From: JBLHHI01 sp047614125
GTDB taxonomy: Bacteria; Bacteroidota; Bacteroidia; NS11-12g; UBA9320
NCBI GenBank assembly: GCA_047614125.1
Contig: JBLHHI010000007.1
Location: forward strand, 1-50,514
Length of the DNA stretch: 50,514 bases
Direction: 5' to 3'
Made by a program: the position numbers and the translations under genes. A model generated the notes under the pieces. The model was given only the letters and a program-made list of their open reading frames with translations, was not told where the DNA came from and made no database searches. Below are positions 42,999-50,514 of this stretch, piece after piece. Numbering within the stretch: the stretch's first letter is position 1; each line of letters begins with the position of its first letter.

Positions 42999-43125
42999 AA
43001 ACTTGAATAGACCATGAACAATGAATGATTGAGCGTGCTACATTATTTACTGTTTCTTTCATCTGGGCTCCCTTTACCATCATAAACTGGATTTAATATA
43101 TTAACTTAGAAAAAAAATATTAAAG

Positions 43126-43347
43126 ATGAAGACTACAAGATTAATCGGAATTCTACTGGTTGCAGCTAGCTTAGCCATTGGTTATCTAGGCTTCAATAAA
43201 TTAAATAACAGCATCAAAGAAGTGAGCCTCTTAGGGTTAAAAATTGATGCCACCGATGAATCTGGTCAGGATGAAGGCTATGTTTATTTAGGAGTTGCCA
43301 TCTTTATTTTTGTTGGGGGCGTGTATTTAATAAAACCTCGAAAATAA
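43126..43347 (+). CDS. Small two-helix membrane protein (DUF3185-like)
   Basis: 73 residues with two hydrophobic helices (TRLIGILLVAASLAIGYLGF and YVYLGVAIFIFVGGVYLI) and a short charged loop (DATDESGQDEGY). This arrangement resembles the DUF3185 family, but I am not sure. No function is known. It stands alone between the cytochrome gene and a small lipoprotein gene. Confidence 0.6.
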   Translation: MKTTRLIGILLVAASLAIGYLGFNKLNNSIKEVSLLGLKIDATDESGQDEGYVYLGVAIFIFVGGVYLIKPRK

Positions 43348-43454
43348 ATCGCATTCCATTCCATGGATCCAAAAATGGATTGATTTGATGCATTGGCAAC
43401 AAATCAAATCGGTGTTGGTATATGGTTCATGGTTAAAAATTAAAACTCCATCAT

Positions 43455-43661
43455 ATGAAACGAATCGTGCTACTCATTTGCTTATCCATGTTCTTTTTGG
43501 GATGCAACAATCGACCCAATAAAGAAAGTCGTATTCAAAACTTAGAAACCCAAATACTGGAAACGAAAATCGTTATCAATAAACTCAAAATCAGCGTTCA
43601 AGCACTGGAAGTTCAAAATGCTCAACTGAAAAAAAAGGTAGACGAGCTTGAGAAAAAGTGA
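43455..43661 (+). CDS. Small coiled-coil lipoprotein
   Basis: 68 residues. Signal peptide and lipobox MFFLGC (Cys17), then an almost continuous heptad coiled coil (SRIQNLETQILETKIVINKL ... VQNAQLKKKVDELEKK). It resembles Lpp-type or other short helical lipoproteins by design, though with no family match I can name. It probably forms trimers in the periplasm. Its reading frame is short, but the lipobox and heptads make it credible. Confidence 0.65.
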   Translation: MKRIVLLICLSMFFLGCNNRPNKESRIQNLETQILETKIVINKLKISVQALEVQNAQLKKKVDELEKK

Positions 43662-43735
43662 CCTTATTTTTGAATGATGAAGAATAGATGATGGAGAATG
43701 GAGATTGAAAAATTTAAAGCACAATTATTATCCTA

Positions 43736-44986
43736 TCATTTGCCTCCAAACAACAACTTCATATAAAACCTTGGGTCACGGAACTTGCTTCGCAAATCAA
43801 CGTTTTCGAACATGGCCGTTAACAGGGCACTGAATTCTTTGTTTCGCCGACCCTTGTTTACCACAAAATTGAATAAGAAAGGATACTTAACCATGCGTTG
43901 CAACTTATGACTCATGTTCAATTCTGGCCATAAGTGTTTGTAAACCAGTTGGTCGTATGAACCTAAACGATTCGAAGAAAAGTCATTTTCATTAAGTGCC
44001 TCTGCCGCAACATCAGCGGCGTACTTGGCCGAAATCATGGCATTGCCAATGCCTTCACCCGTAAACGGATCGATGATGGAGGCTGCATCGCCACAGATCA
44101 TTAATCGATTTGAAGAGATTTGTCTTTTCTTCGACCCCATCGGCAATCCCCAACCTTTTACATCATCAATCATCTTGGCATTCTTAAAACGCTTCGAGAT
44201 TTCGGGGTGATTGGCTATGATGTTGTTGATTTCCTTTTTTAGATTTACCTTTTTACGAGAAACTTCCTTACTCAACATACCTATTCCAACGTTTACTCGA
44301 TTGTTGGGCATTGGAAAGATCCAAAAATATCCCGGCAACACATCCTTAATAAAATGCAATTCAATGTATCCTTCTGGGTGTAAATCAGCTACGTTTTCGA
44401 AATACATGCGCAAACCTGCACTGTAGTGTGCAAGCTCCATTTCAATTCCCACCGATTTAGCAATCTTCGAATGTGCTCCACTGCAATCTATGAGGAGTTC
44501 AGCTTCAATCACATCTCCATTTGAACAAACTACCTTGCTACCGGTCTTACTTATTTCAAAATCAACCACCTTGCTTCCTGTTTTGGTTGTGCAAAACTTG
44601 GATACAGTATGCGTAAACATGAAAGAATCAAAATCCATCCGAGTGGCAATAAAACCAGGGGCTTGATCATCGGCGTTTCGTGTAGTTTTAAAGGGAACAT
44701 CCAGCTTTTTGCCGTTGGGGGCAACAAAGGAAATACCCCAACTTGGAAGAAATTGGTCCGTTATAGTTGAAAGTTCTGGAACCAATTCAGGCTTAATCCG
44801 ATTGAGCACATAAACCACCTTCCCACTCAAGGCATCGCCACAAATTTTATCTCGCGGAAACGTTGCCCGATCTAATAATACGTGATCAACCTTGTGCTTA
44901 GACAACCCCATAGAAGCTGCGCTTCCAGCTGGCCCCGCTCCTATAATACAAACCTTGGTTTTTATGATTTCCGCCACTCGTTCCAT
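43736..44986 (-). CDS. FAD-dependent geranylgeranyl-reductase-like oxidoreductase
   Basis: 416 residues from ATG 44984-44986; an in-frame TTG at 45025 would add 13. Dinucleotide motif VCIIGAGPAGSAASMGLS near the start, then RATFPRDKICGDALSGKVVY (the 'CGD' block of the geranylgeranyl reductase group), later LMICGDAASIIDPFTGEGIGNAMISA, the second FAD-binding motif. These enzymes reduce double bonds in isoprenoid chains or act as halogenase-like oxidases; substrate unknown here. It lies 48 bp after the FG-GAP gene on the same strand, so may be cotranscribed with it. Confidence 0.85.
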   Translation of the reverse strand: MERVAEIIKTKVCIIGAGPAGSAASMGLSKHKVDHVLLDRATFPRDKICGDALSGKVVYVLNRIKPELVPELSTITDQFLPSWGISFVAPNGKKLDVPFKTTRNADDQAPGFIATRMDFDSFMFTHTVSKFCTTKTGSKVVDFEISKTGSKVVCSNGDVIEAELLIDCSGAHSKIAKSVGIEMELAHYSAGLRMYFENVADLHPEGYIELHFIKDVLPGYFWIFPMPNNRVNVGIGMLSKEVSRKKVNLKKEINNIIANHPEISKRFKNAKMIDDVKGWGLPMGSKKRQISSNRLMICGDAASIIDPFTGEGIGNAMISAKYAADVAAEALNENDFSSNRLGSYDQLVYKHLWPELNMSHKLQRMVKYPFLFNFVVNKGRRNKEFSALLTAMFENVDLRSKFRDPRFYMKLLFGGK

Positions 44987-45033
44987 TTCTGAGGGCAAAA
45001 ATTGCTTTTTATCCCTTATAAGCAACGAAAAAT

Positions 45034-47319
45034 TTACTGTTTTACCAATCGAAAATGATAGCGATCTTGGCCTAGTACGCCTCGAATAAAGTAAACTCCT
45101 TGGCTAAGTTCAGAAATATCAATTGAACTTCCAGGTGTTACAAAGCTTTCTTTTGCCAAAAGCCCGTTTACCGTATAAATCTGCACATACATTTCATTGG
45201 TTAACCCTTTAAAAGATATATGTTGAGATGCTGGGTTCGGATATAGAATCAAATCATTTTTATAAACCACATCCTTCACTCCTACCTTGTTACAAGCTTC
45301 ACCACCCAACATGAGCTGTATGCCACCTCTTGAGGTTCCAACAAGTACATCCGGTATTCCATCGCCATTTAAGTCGGCAATAGTGGGGTGCGCCATGGCC
45401 CCAAAATCGTAGTTGTGGCAATTGGGTTGAATGGATGAAGTGTTTAAGTTTTCAAGTTTCTGGAAATTTTTTAGGTTATTTAAACGTATGTTTCGATACA
45501 GATGAATATCGCCATCGCCGTTTCCAACAATAAACTCTGGATCACCATTACCGTCTAAATCCATGATTTGCGGAGTACTATAACCAAAATTCGAAGGAAT
45601 TAGGGTGTCGTAAAACTCGCCTTTATCAAAATCGTAGTATTGATATAAAATGAGTCTATTGGCAAGTACATCACCAAAGGTATCCGATTCAAGCACAAAA
45701 TCAGGTGTTGACGTGCTGGAGTTGTTTTTATAATAAAACGTATTGCCACCCTCATGTCCAACCAATAAGTCCACGTTGCCATCTCCATCAACATCTGCAA
45801 CATGCGGAGCGCTCGAGCCATCGGTTTGGATGTTAAAGCTGTTTTTGGCTACCAAAGATGCCTTAGCCCTTATACCAGAACCTGTAAGGTTGTAAAGCAA
45901 TAAGGTGCCGTTTATCTCTCCTACAATTAGTTCGGCTTTGCCATCTTTATTGATATCGGCAAAACATGGCCGCAATTTTTGGATGGAATCCTTTTCCAAT
46001 TCCAAAAAGTCGTTCGCCGCCATTTGATAAATCGCTTTATTCTTATCGCCAATGTTTTCGAAAAGTACCAGTCGGTCATGTCGATCGCCCGTTATACCCC
46101 AGTCTCCATTGGTTGCAATCACCAAATCTTGGTCGCCATCTCCGTCCATATCATAAAAGGTTGGAGCCGTGTGAGACCCAAAATCAATGATGTCATTCAC
46201 TAAAAAGGCACTGTCTTCAAACTGAAAGATTGGCTTATTATTTTTGCCTAAGTTACTGTAATACAACAGGTTGCCTGTTTCTCTAAAAAAACCACTCGAC
46301 TTATCCGTGTAATTAACAGAGACAAGTAATTCTTTGATTCCGTCATCATTTACATCTTGGTAAAACGGGGCCGGAAAAATGTTTACATAGACCGGTTTGT
46401 TGTAATTCGGGAATGTAGCATCGTAGCCAATCATCGTGTCTTGAACCGTTCCTAAATCCTGCCTACCGTTCTTTAAGTAAATGAGGTTTCCAAAGCCAGC
46501 GTTGCCAATTATCAGATCCATGTCGTTGTCTTCATCACCATCTAATAAGAGCAATGTTGATCCACCTGCATGTTTTTTCAACTTTCGGAAACACCATTGT
46601 GATCTCTTTAAGATAACTGTATCGTTGCCTTCACCTTCCAAAAAATCACCCCAACAGAAATCCGCTTCAATAAATTCGGGCTTTCCTATGGGCAGCGAAT
46701 GGTCGGCTGTCATGTTGCGAAATAGCGTAATTCCATCGCCAAACTTTTGCAAGGTAAGAAAGTCAATATCCCCATCTCCATCTACGTCTTCGATGGCTGG
46801 AATATTGGCTCGATCGCAATACAAATCACTCGAATCGAGTGGGGCGTCGTTAAAGTTGTAGGCGCGTAAAGCGTGAGTTACTGTATCGAAATGAACGTAT
46901 TTATCTCCCGGTTGTGTTACGTTGTTGTACAGCGATACGCTTCCATTGTACGCTTCATTTTTGAACCATAGATCCGGCTTCCCATCTCCATCAAAATCTT
47001 TAAAAACCACCCAATCTGCAAATAATGGGAAAATGTTATCATATTCTGGTTGGTGTTTGTACGAGTCATCGGTTTGTTTGATTAGGCAAAGAACCTTACT
47101 CCCTGATCTGTCAAAAACAAAGAGGTCTGATTTGCCGTCGTTGTTAATGTCTACCGCGTAGAGTTGGGGCTGATTAAATCCGCCGGTTAGTGCATTCGTG
47201 ATTACGTCCCCTTTCCCATTTCTAAATTCCAAGTCATTCGAAACTTTAAACGAAATACCTTGACCAAAAACTAGGCTTGAAAATAAGCATAAAGAACTGA
47301 GCGTTAAAATTTTGCGCAT
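45034..47319 (-). CDS. FG-GAP/VCBS repeat protein with T9SS type A sorting domain
   Basis: 761 residues from ATG 47317-47319 (MRKILTLSSLCLFSSLVFGQ). An upstream start at 47379 is disfavoured since a perfect -7 box (TACTTTTG, minus strand, 47346-47353) lies within it. About ten repeats of the Dx(D/N)xDG type can be read, including DINNDGKSDLFVFD, DFDGDGKPDLWF, DVDGDGDIDFL, DMDGDGDQDLVI and DLNGDGIPDVLV; these bind calcium in a beta-propeller of integrin type. The C-terminal ~80 residues (LILYPNPASQHISFKG ... DISELSQGVYFIRG) are a clear type A sorting domain, so it is exported by the type IX system and probably bound to the cell surface. Confidence 0.9.
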   Translation of the reverse strand: MRKILTLSSLCLFSSLVFGQGISFKVSNDLEFRNGKGDVITNALTGGFNQPQLYAVDINNDGKSDLFVFDRSGSKVLCLIKQTDDSYKHQPEYDNIFPLFADWVVFKDFDGDGKPDLWFKNEAYNGSVSLYNNVTQPGDKYVHFDTVTHALRAYNFNDAPLDSSDLYCDRANIPAIEDVDGDGDIDFLTLQKFGDGITLFRNMTADHSLPIGKPEFIEADFCWGDFLEGEGNDTVILKRSQWCFRKLKKHAGGSTLLLLDGDEDNDMDLIIGNAGFGNLIYLKNGRQDLGTVQDTMIGYDATFPNYNKPVYVNIFPAPFYQDVNDDGIKELLVSVNYTDKSSGFFRETGNLLYYSNLGKNNKPIFQFEDSAFLVNDIIDFGSHTAPTFYDMDGDGDQDLVIATNGDWGITGDRHDRLVLFENIGDKNKAIYQMAANDFLELEKDSIQKLRPCFADINKDGKAELIVGEINGTLLLYNLTGSGIRAKASLVAKNSFNIQTDGSSAPHVADVDGDGNVDLLVGHEGGNTFYYKNNSSTSTPDFVLESDTFGDVLANRLILYQYYDFDKGEFYDTLIPSNFGYSTPQIMDLDGNGDPEFIVGNGDGDIHLYRNIRLNNLKNFQKLENLNTSSIQPNCHNYDFGAMAHPTIADLNGDGIPDVLVGTSRGGIQLMLGGEACNKVGVKDVVYKNDLILYPNPASQHISFKGLTNEMYVQIYTVNGLLAKESFVTPGSSIDISELSQGVYFIRGVLGQDRYHFRLVKQ

Positions 47320-47447
47320 AATAAAATCGATGTAATTTGTAGACCCAAAAGTACGGGATTTCGTTGCATACGATGTCATATGGATTTCACTTTGCAGAAT
47401 GTGTAGGATTCGAAAGAAAATGGTTTCTTTTGCATGAGTAATTCACG

Positions 47448-48737
47448 ATGAACACTAAAGTATTTTACTCCATATTTATTCAGCAAAACCAAGCGTTTAC
47501 AACCGATACACGCAAGGTTTCCGCAGGCGATATTTACTTCGCCCTAAAAGGAGCGAACTTTAATGGAAATACCTTTGCTCAACAAGCTTTGGATGCGGGC
47601 GCCGAATATGTGGTAGTTGACGAAGAAGTTGAAGTTAGCTCACCTACAAAAGTTGTGAAGGTGAATAACGTTCTTTCATTTATGCAAGCTCTGGCCACCC
47701 ATCATCGTCGGCAGTTTACATGTCCAGTCTTGGCAGTAGGAGGCAGCAACGGTAAAACAACTACCAAAGAACTATTAACAGCCGTTCTTTCACAAAAATT
47801 TACCGTACATGCCACCCCAGGTAATTTTAACAACCACATTGGAGTACCAATATCCTTGTTGCAGGCGCCGTTGAATGCCAATTTTCTAATTATTGAAATT
47901 GGGACCAACAACTTTGGTGAAATCAAGTTTTTAAGCGAATTAGTGGAACCAAGCTGCGGATTGCTTACCAATATTGGAAAAGAGCATTTAGAAGGTTTTG
48001 GAGATATTGAAGGAGTAGCAAAAGAAGAAAGTGAGCTTTATAGCTATTTGCTCAAGTCGGGTGGTTTAACCTTTGTAAATGCCAACGATTCATACTTAAT
48101 TCGTATGGCGCATCGCTTAAGCATCAAGCAATCGTACGGCGTTGACAAAGAGGGAATTGACTTCAACTTTACGCTAAACCAATCTTTTCCAAATGTAGTC
48201 TTATCGCATAATGATAATAAATACGAGGCTGCCATAAGCGGAGATCATAACGCACAAAACGTGGCGGCCGCCACAACCGTTGCCTTGCATTTTGGACTGA
48301 ATTATTCTGAGATAAAAAAAGGTTTACAAGGTTACAAGCCCAGTAACAACCGTTCAGAAATACGCATTGTTGGCAGTAATACCTTTATACTGGATGCATA
48401 CAATGCAAACCCTTCCAGCATGGAAGCGGCTATTAATGCTTTTGATCTTTTGAATCAATCCAATCGATTGGTTATTTTGGGTGATATGTTCGAAATGGGC
48501 AAAACGAGTGTTGAAGAACATAAACGCATTATTGAACTCTTATTAACTAAAAACGATCTTCCATTTATTTTGGCAGGATTGGCATTTCAAACAGCTGCAC
48601 AATCATTTGATATTGAATCATTTAAAGATGTTGATGAAGTGATTGAAAATCTTAAATCCCAACCATTGCAAGATCATTGGATTTTGGTTAAAGGTTCGAG
48701 AGGTATGAAGATGGAGCGAGTTGTGGAAGCTTTTTGA
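47448..48737 (+). CDS. murF: UDP-N-acetylmuramoyl-tripeptide--D-Ala-D-Ala ligase
   Basis: 429 residues. N-terminal domain: TTDTRKVSAGDIYFALKGANF. Central Mur ligase ATP site: AVGGSNGKTTTKELL. Then HATPGNFNNHIGVPISLLQ, FLIIEIGTNNFGEIKFL and TNIGKEHLEGFG, and a C-terminal domain (NRSEIRIVGSNTFILDAYNANPSSMEAAI, LGDMFEMG). It adds D-Ala-D-Ala to UDP-MurNAc-tripeptide, the last cytoplasmic peptide step in peptidoglycan synthesis. Here it is not in a dcw cluster, as is common in Bacteroidota. Confidence 0.96.
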   Translation: MNTKVFYSIFIQQNQAFTTDTRKVSAGDIYFALKGANFNGNTFAQQALDAGAEYVVVDEEVEVSSPTKVVKVNNVLSFMQALATHHRRQFTCPVLAVGGSNGKTTTKELLTAVLSQKFTVHATPGNFNNHIGVPISLLQAPLNANFLIIEIGTNNFGEIKFLSELVEPSCGLLTNIGKEHLEGFGDIEGVAKEESELYSYLLKSGGLTFVNANDSYLIRMAHRLSIKQSYGVDKEGIDFNFTLNQSFPNVVLSHNDNKYEAAISGDHNAQNVAAATTVALHFGLNYSEIKKGLQGYKPSNNRSEIRIVGSNTFILDAYNANPSSMEAAINAFDLLNQSNRLVILGDMFEMGKTSVEEHKRIIELLLTKNDLPFILAGLAFQTAAQSFDIESFKDVDEVIENLKSQPLQDHWILVKGSRGMKMERVVEAF

Positions 48738-48787
48738 ATTGTGAATGTTGAATTTTGAATGTCGAATAGTGAACAAGATGTACTCAA

Positions 48788-48974
48788 CTATCCGTAGTCT
48801 GAGGGGCTGGTTGTGCGGAAGGGACTACGAATCTTCTTTTAATTAATCCGTAGTCCCTAACGCTAAAGCCCAGCATCAGACTACGGATAGAGTTTTGTGC
48901 GGAAGGGACTACGGATTCGTTAAATTTTCATCCGTAGTCCCCTTCGCTATAGCCCTGCTTCAGACTACGGATAG
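48788..48974. repeat. REP array upstream of the RAYT gene (module of four)
   Basis: Four REP sequences: forward (48788-48832), reverse (48846-48890), a half forward (about 48891-48916) and reverse (48930-48974). A full unit is ~45 bases between CTATCCGTAGTC and GACTACGGAT. Each carries the GTAG tetranucleotide known from REP elements, and opposite pairs are separated by 13-14-base AT-rich linkers, as in BIMEs. Confidence 0.9.
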
Positions 48975-49028
48975 AGTGCGTCCAACAATAAAACTTGAAC
49001 TAAAAGAATAAATTTATATCTTTCAGGT

Positions 49029-49604
49029 ATGTCAGATGGTGGATATAAAATAAGGAATCAGGAAGCCATTCACTTTATAACATTTGCTGTGGTTGGATGG
49101 ATTGACGTGTTTACCAGAACAATCTATAAGGATATTTTGGTGGATGGCCTCAGATATTGTCAGGACCAAAAAGGGTTGACTGTTCACAGCTGGGTGATTA
49201 TGACAAACCATGTTCATCTGATTATTTCGGCAAAAACGGGTCATGGTCTTAGCAACATTTTGAGAGACTTTAAAAAACATACTTCGGTTCAGGTTTTACG
49301 TGCCATTGAAGAAAATCCAAGTGAAAGCAGACGAGAGTGGATGCTTGCGCTTTTCCGGGAAGCTGGAAATGGAAATGTACGTAATGAAAATCGACAATTT
49401 TGGAGACAAGACAATCATCCAATCGAGTTGTCAAACAATGTGATGAAAGGTCAGCGGTTAAATTACGTACACAACAATCCGGTAAAAGCAGGTATTGTAA
49501 CAAACGCAACGGACTATTTGTATAGCAGTGCGGCTGACTATGTTGGCAGAAAAGGACTAATAGATGTTGTACTTTTGGATTACATTATCTTCAACTATCC
49601 GTAG
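49029..49604 (+). CDS. REP-associated tyrosine transposase (RAYT), Y1/HUH superfamily
   Basis: 191 residues. N-terminal MSDGGYKIRNQEAIHFITFA and later HSWVIMTNHVHLIIS give the HUH metal site (His61, His63) of IS200-like transposases. A C-terminal block LNYVHNNPVKAGIV is common in this group. In the place where many RAYTs show a catalytic Tyr (WQ..YYDH.IR), this protein reads FWRQDNHPIELSNN, without Tyr; the only nearby Tyr is in NYVHNNP. It would bind and nick the flanking REP sequences. Its last codons (Asn-Tyr-Pro) and TAG stop lie inside the first downstream REP. The frame is intact. Confidence 0.9.
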   Translation: MSDGGYKIRNQEAIHFITFAVVGWIDVFTRTIYKDILVDGLRYCQDQKGLTVHSWVIMTNHVHLIISAKTGHGLSNILRDFKKHTSVQVLRAIEENPSESRREWMLALFREAGNGNVRNENRQFWRQDNHPIELSNNVMKGQRLNYVHNNPVKAGIVTNATDYLYSSAADYVGRKGLIDVVLLDYIIFNYP

Positions 49605-49781
49605 TCTGAGGGGCTGGATTGGGTGCTGAGACTACGGATCCGTTTAATTTTTATCCGTAGTCCCCATCGCTAAAGCCCAGCTTCAGACTACGGATAGAGT
49701 TTTGTGCGGCAGCGACTACGGATCTGCTATATATTAATCCGTAGTCTCCATCGCTTAAGCCTAGCTTCAGACTACGGATAG
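49595..49781. repeat. REP array downstream of the RAYT gene (module of four)
   Basis: Forward (49595-49639, overlapping the last ten bases of the RAYT gene), reverse (49653-49697), half forward (about 49698-49723) and reverse (49737-49781). It has the same order of unit types and almost the same length as the upstream module at 48788-48974, so the gene is bracketed by a duplicated module. Confidence 0.9.
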
Positions 49782-49874
49782 AGTTATGGAAAGGAACGAT
49801 CATTACCGAAAGATACAAACTTGTGTTAATGTTGAAGGTAATGTTGCTTAATTTTTTGAATTTCTTATGCTAAA

Positions 49875-49978
49875 CTATCCGTAGTCTGACGCGCTGGATT
49901 GTGTGGCAGTGACTACGGATCTGAAATAAATTAATCCGTAGTCCCGTTTGCTTAAGCCCAGCTTCAGACTAAGGATAG
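49875..49978. repeat. Additional REP pair
   Basis: A single forward-reverse pair (49875-49920 and 49934-49978). The second arm carries one change (CTAAGGATAG for CTACGGATAG). Between this pair and the module ending at 49781, and from 49979 to 50043, I see no other feature. Confidence 0.88.
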
Positions 49979-50043
49979 GCATGCGAAAAAGGTTCAATTC
50001 AAAATCCAAAATTTAAAATTCATAATTTTCGAATTCCCCTCCT

Positions 50044-50514
50044 CTATAGCATCTTCCGGTAGCTACTAATCAAAATCGCCCCCATATTTTCATTTGGTGG
50101 AATGTAGTCCTCAAATCGGTCTGCCGCTGTTTTATTTGAGTTGATCTTACCTCCAACTTCGGGCCATAGCACCGTCCAATCCAAGTCTTTTCCTTGCCGT
50201 ATGTATTCGCAAATTGTAAAGATGAGTTCGTTATTTACATACAGAGTACCCACTTGTTTACTGGAAATGATTTGAGTATTCGGTGAATAATTCAGAACTG
50301 CAGAAATGTTGTTATATCCTCCGCATGATCCCAGTAAAACCAAGTCGACATTTGGAGTGAGCGTTTTAATGGTTAAATTGGCGTAATAGCTGTGGCCTCT
50401 GTGAACCACAACATCCGGATACCGTTTATTTAATTTAAACAAAGCCGCCAAATCATCCTGACCTGCATACTCGTCTTTAGCCTTGTTTGCGTAGATTTTA
50501 ACCTTTTTTCCAGC
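50044..50514 (-). CDS. C-terminal part of a possible caspase-like protein
   Basis: 156 codons are open to the right edge, so the N-terminus lies outside the window; there is no ATG at the visible end. Notable blocks are VVVHRGHSYYANLTIKTL and DLVLLGSCGGYNNISAVLNY, followed by TQIISSKQVGTLYVNNELIF. A His-Gly in a 'HRGH' loop followed by a Cys-Gly in 'GSCGG' about 30 residues later fits the catalytic His/Cys order of caspase/gingipain-fold peptidases, as in some large Bacteroidota proteins. The remainder ends ENMGAILISSYRKML. The assignment is an inference from short motifs. Confidence 0.5.
   Translation of the reverse strand, partial: AGKKVKIYANKAKDEYAGQDDLAALFKLNKRYPDVVVHRGHSYYANLTIKTLTPNVDLVLLGSCGGYNNISAVLNYSPNTQIISSKQVGTLYVNNELIFTICEYIRQGKDLDWTVLWPEVGGKINSNKTAADRFEDYIPPNENMGAILISSYRKML

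Noticed and set aside
48788..49978. CRISPR array
   Set aside because: The repeats are palindromic REP pairs with short, similar linkers and not unique spacers of constant length; they flank a RAYT gene and not cas genes.

Overview
The window looks like chromosomal DNA from a member of the Bacteroidota, probably a Flavobacteriales-type marine or freshwater relative; I cannot name the genus. The evidence is as follows. Several upstream regions carry the Bacteroidota promoter type (TAnnTTTG at -7, sometimes with TTG 17-23 bases further up). Ribosome-binding Shine-Dalgarno sequences are essentially absent. Two proteins end in type IX secretion (T9SS) sorting-domain-like tails. SecA is long (about 1,100 residues) with a C-terminal SEC-C zinc motif. 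Families typical of the phylum are present (DUF4296, DUF5606, and a membrane-anchored ATP-grasp beside an NRDE protein). Base composition is AT-rich, by eye about 40% GC. There is no prophage, CRISPR array or rRNA. One tRNA (His) is present.

Layout. 1-1.2 kb: start of a MutS2-like gene and a DUF4296 lipoprotein on the minus strand, diverging from a YggS-type PLP protein. 1.4-5.9 kb: a small lytic-transglycosylase-like protein, an NRDE/ATP-grasp operon, a coiled-coil membrane protein and an unknown secreted protein. 5.9-7.4 kb: a repeat-rich island in which a DUF1456 gene sits between oppositely oriented copies of a ~260-bp inverted-repeat element. 7.4-14.2 kb: housekeeping genes (rplU-rpmA, dnaB, clpC, a DUF5606 gene, kdsA). 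14.2-23.4 kb: a T9SS-like secreted protein, fabI, a thiolase, comB, an M16 peptidase and a SPOR-domain outer-membrane protein. 23.6-30.7 kb: tRNA-His, a 1,011-residue TPR protein, ppk1-ppx and a barrel-like protein. 30.7-38.2 kb: cell-envelope genes (O-antigen-ligase-like protein, LysM/RlpA-like protein, NfeD protease, GT9 glycosyltransferase, TerC, MORN-repeat protein, lipoprotein). 38.3-48.7 kb: secA, a SPOR-like protein, small lipoproteins including a c-type cytochrome, an FAD reductase, a large FG-GAP T9SS cargo protein and murF. 48.7-50.0 kb: a RAYT transposase gene flanked by arrays of its probable REP palindromes. 50.0 kb to the end: the C-terminal end of a protein that may be caspase-like.

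Most of the window is core metabolism and envelope biology: LPS (kdsA, GT9, O-antigen ligase), peptidoglycan (murF, LysM, SPOR and SLT proteins), fatty acids (fabI, thiolase), polyphosphate (ppk1/ppx) and protein export or quality control (secA, clpC, NfeD). The parts that deserve attention are two non-autonomous repeat systems. One is a ~260-bp MITE-like family that also exists as 51-bp internally deleted derivatives. The other is a REP/RAYT module in which the REP palindrome supplies the stop codon of the transposase. A run of nine G residues inside ppx and a 12-bp tandem repeat directly upstream of kdsA are possible slippage sites.
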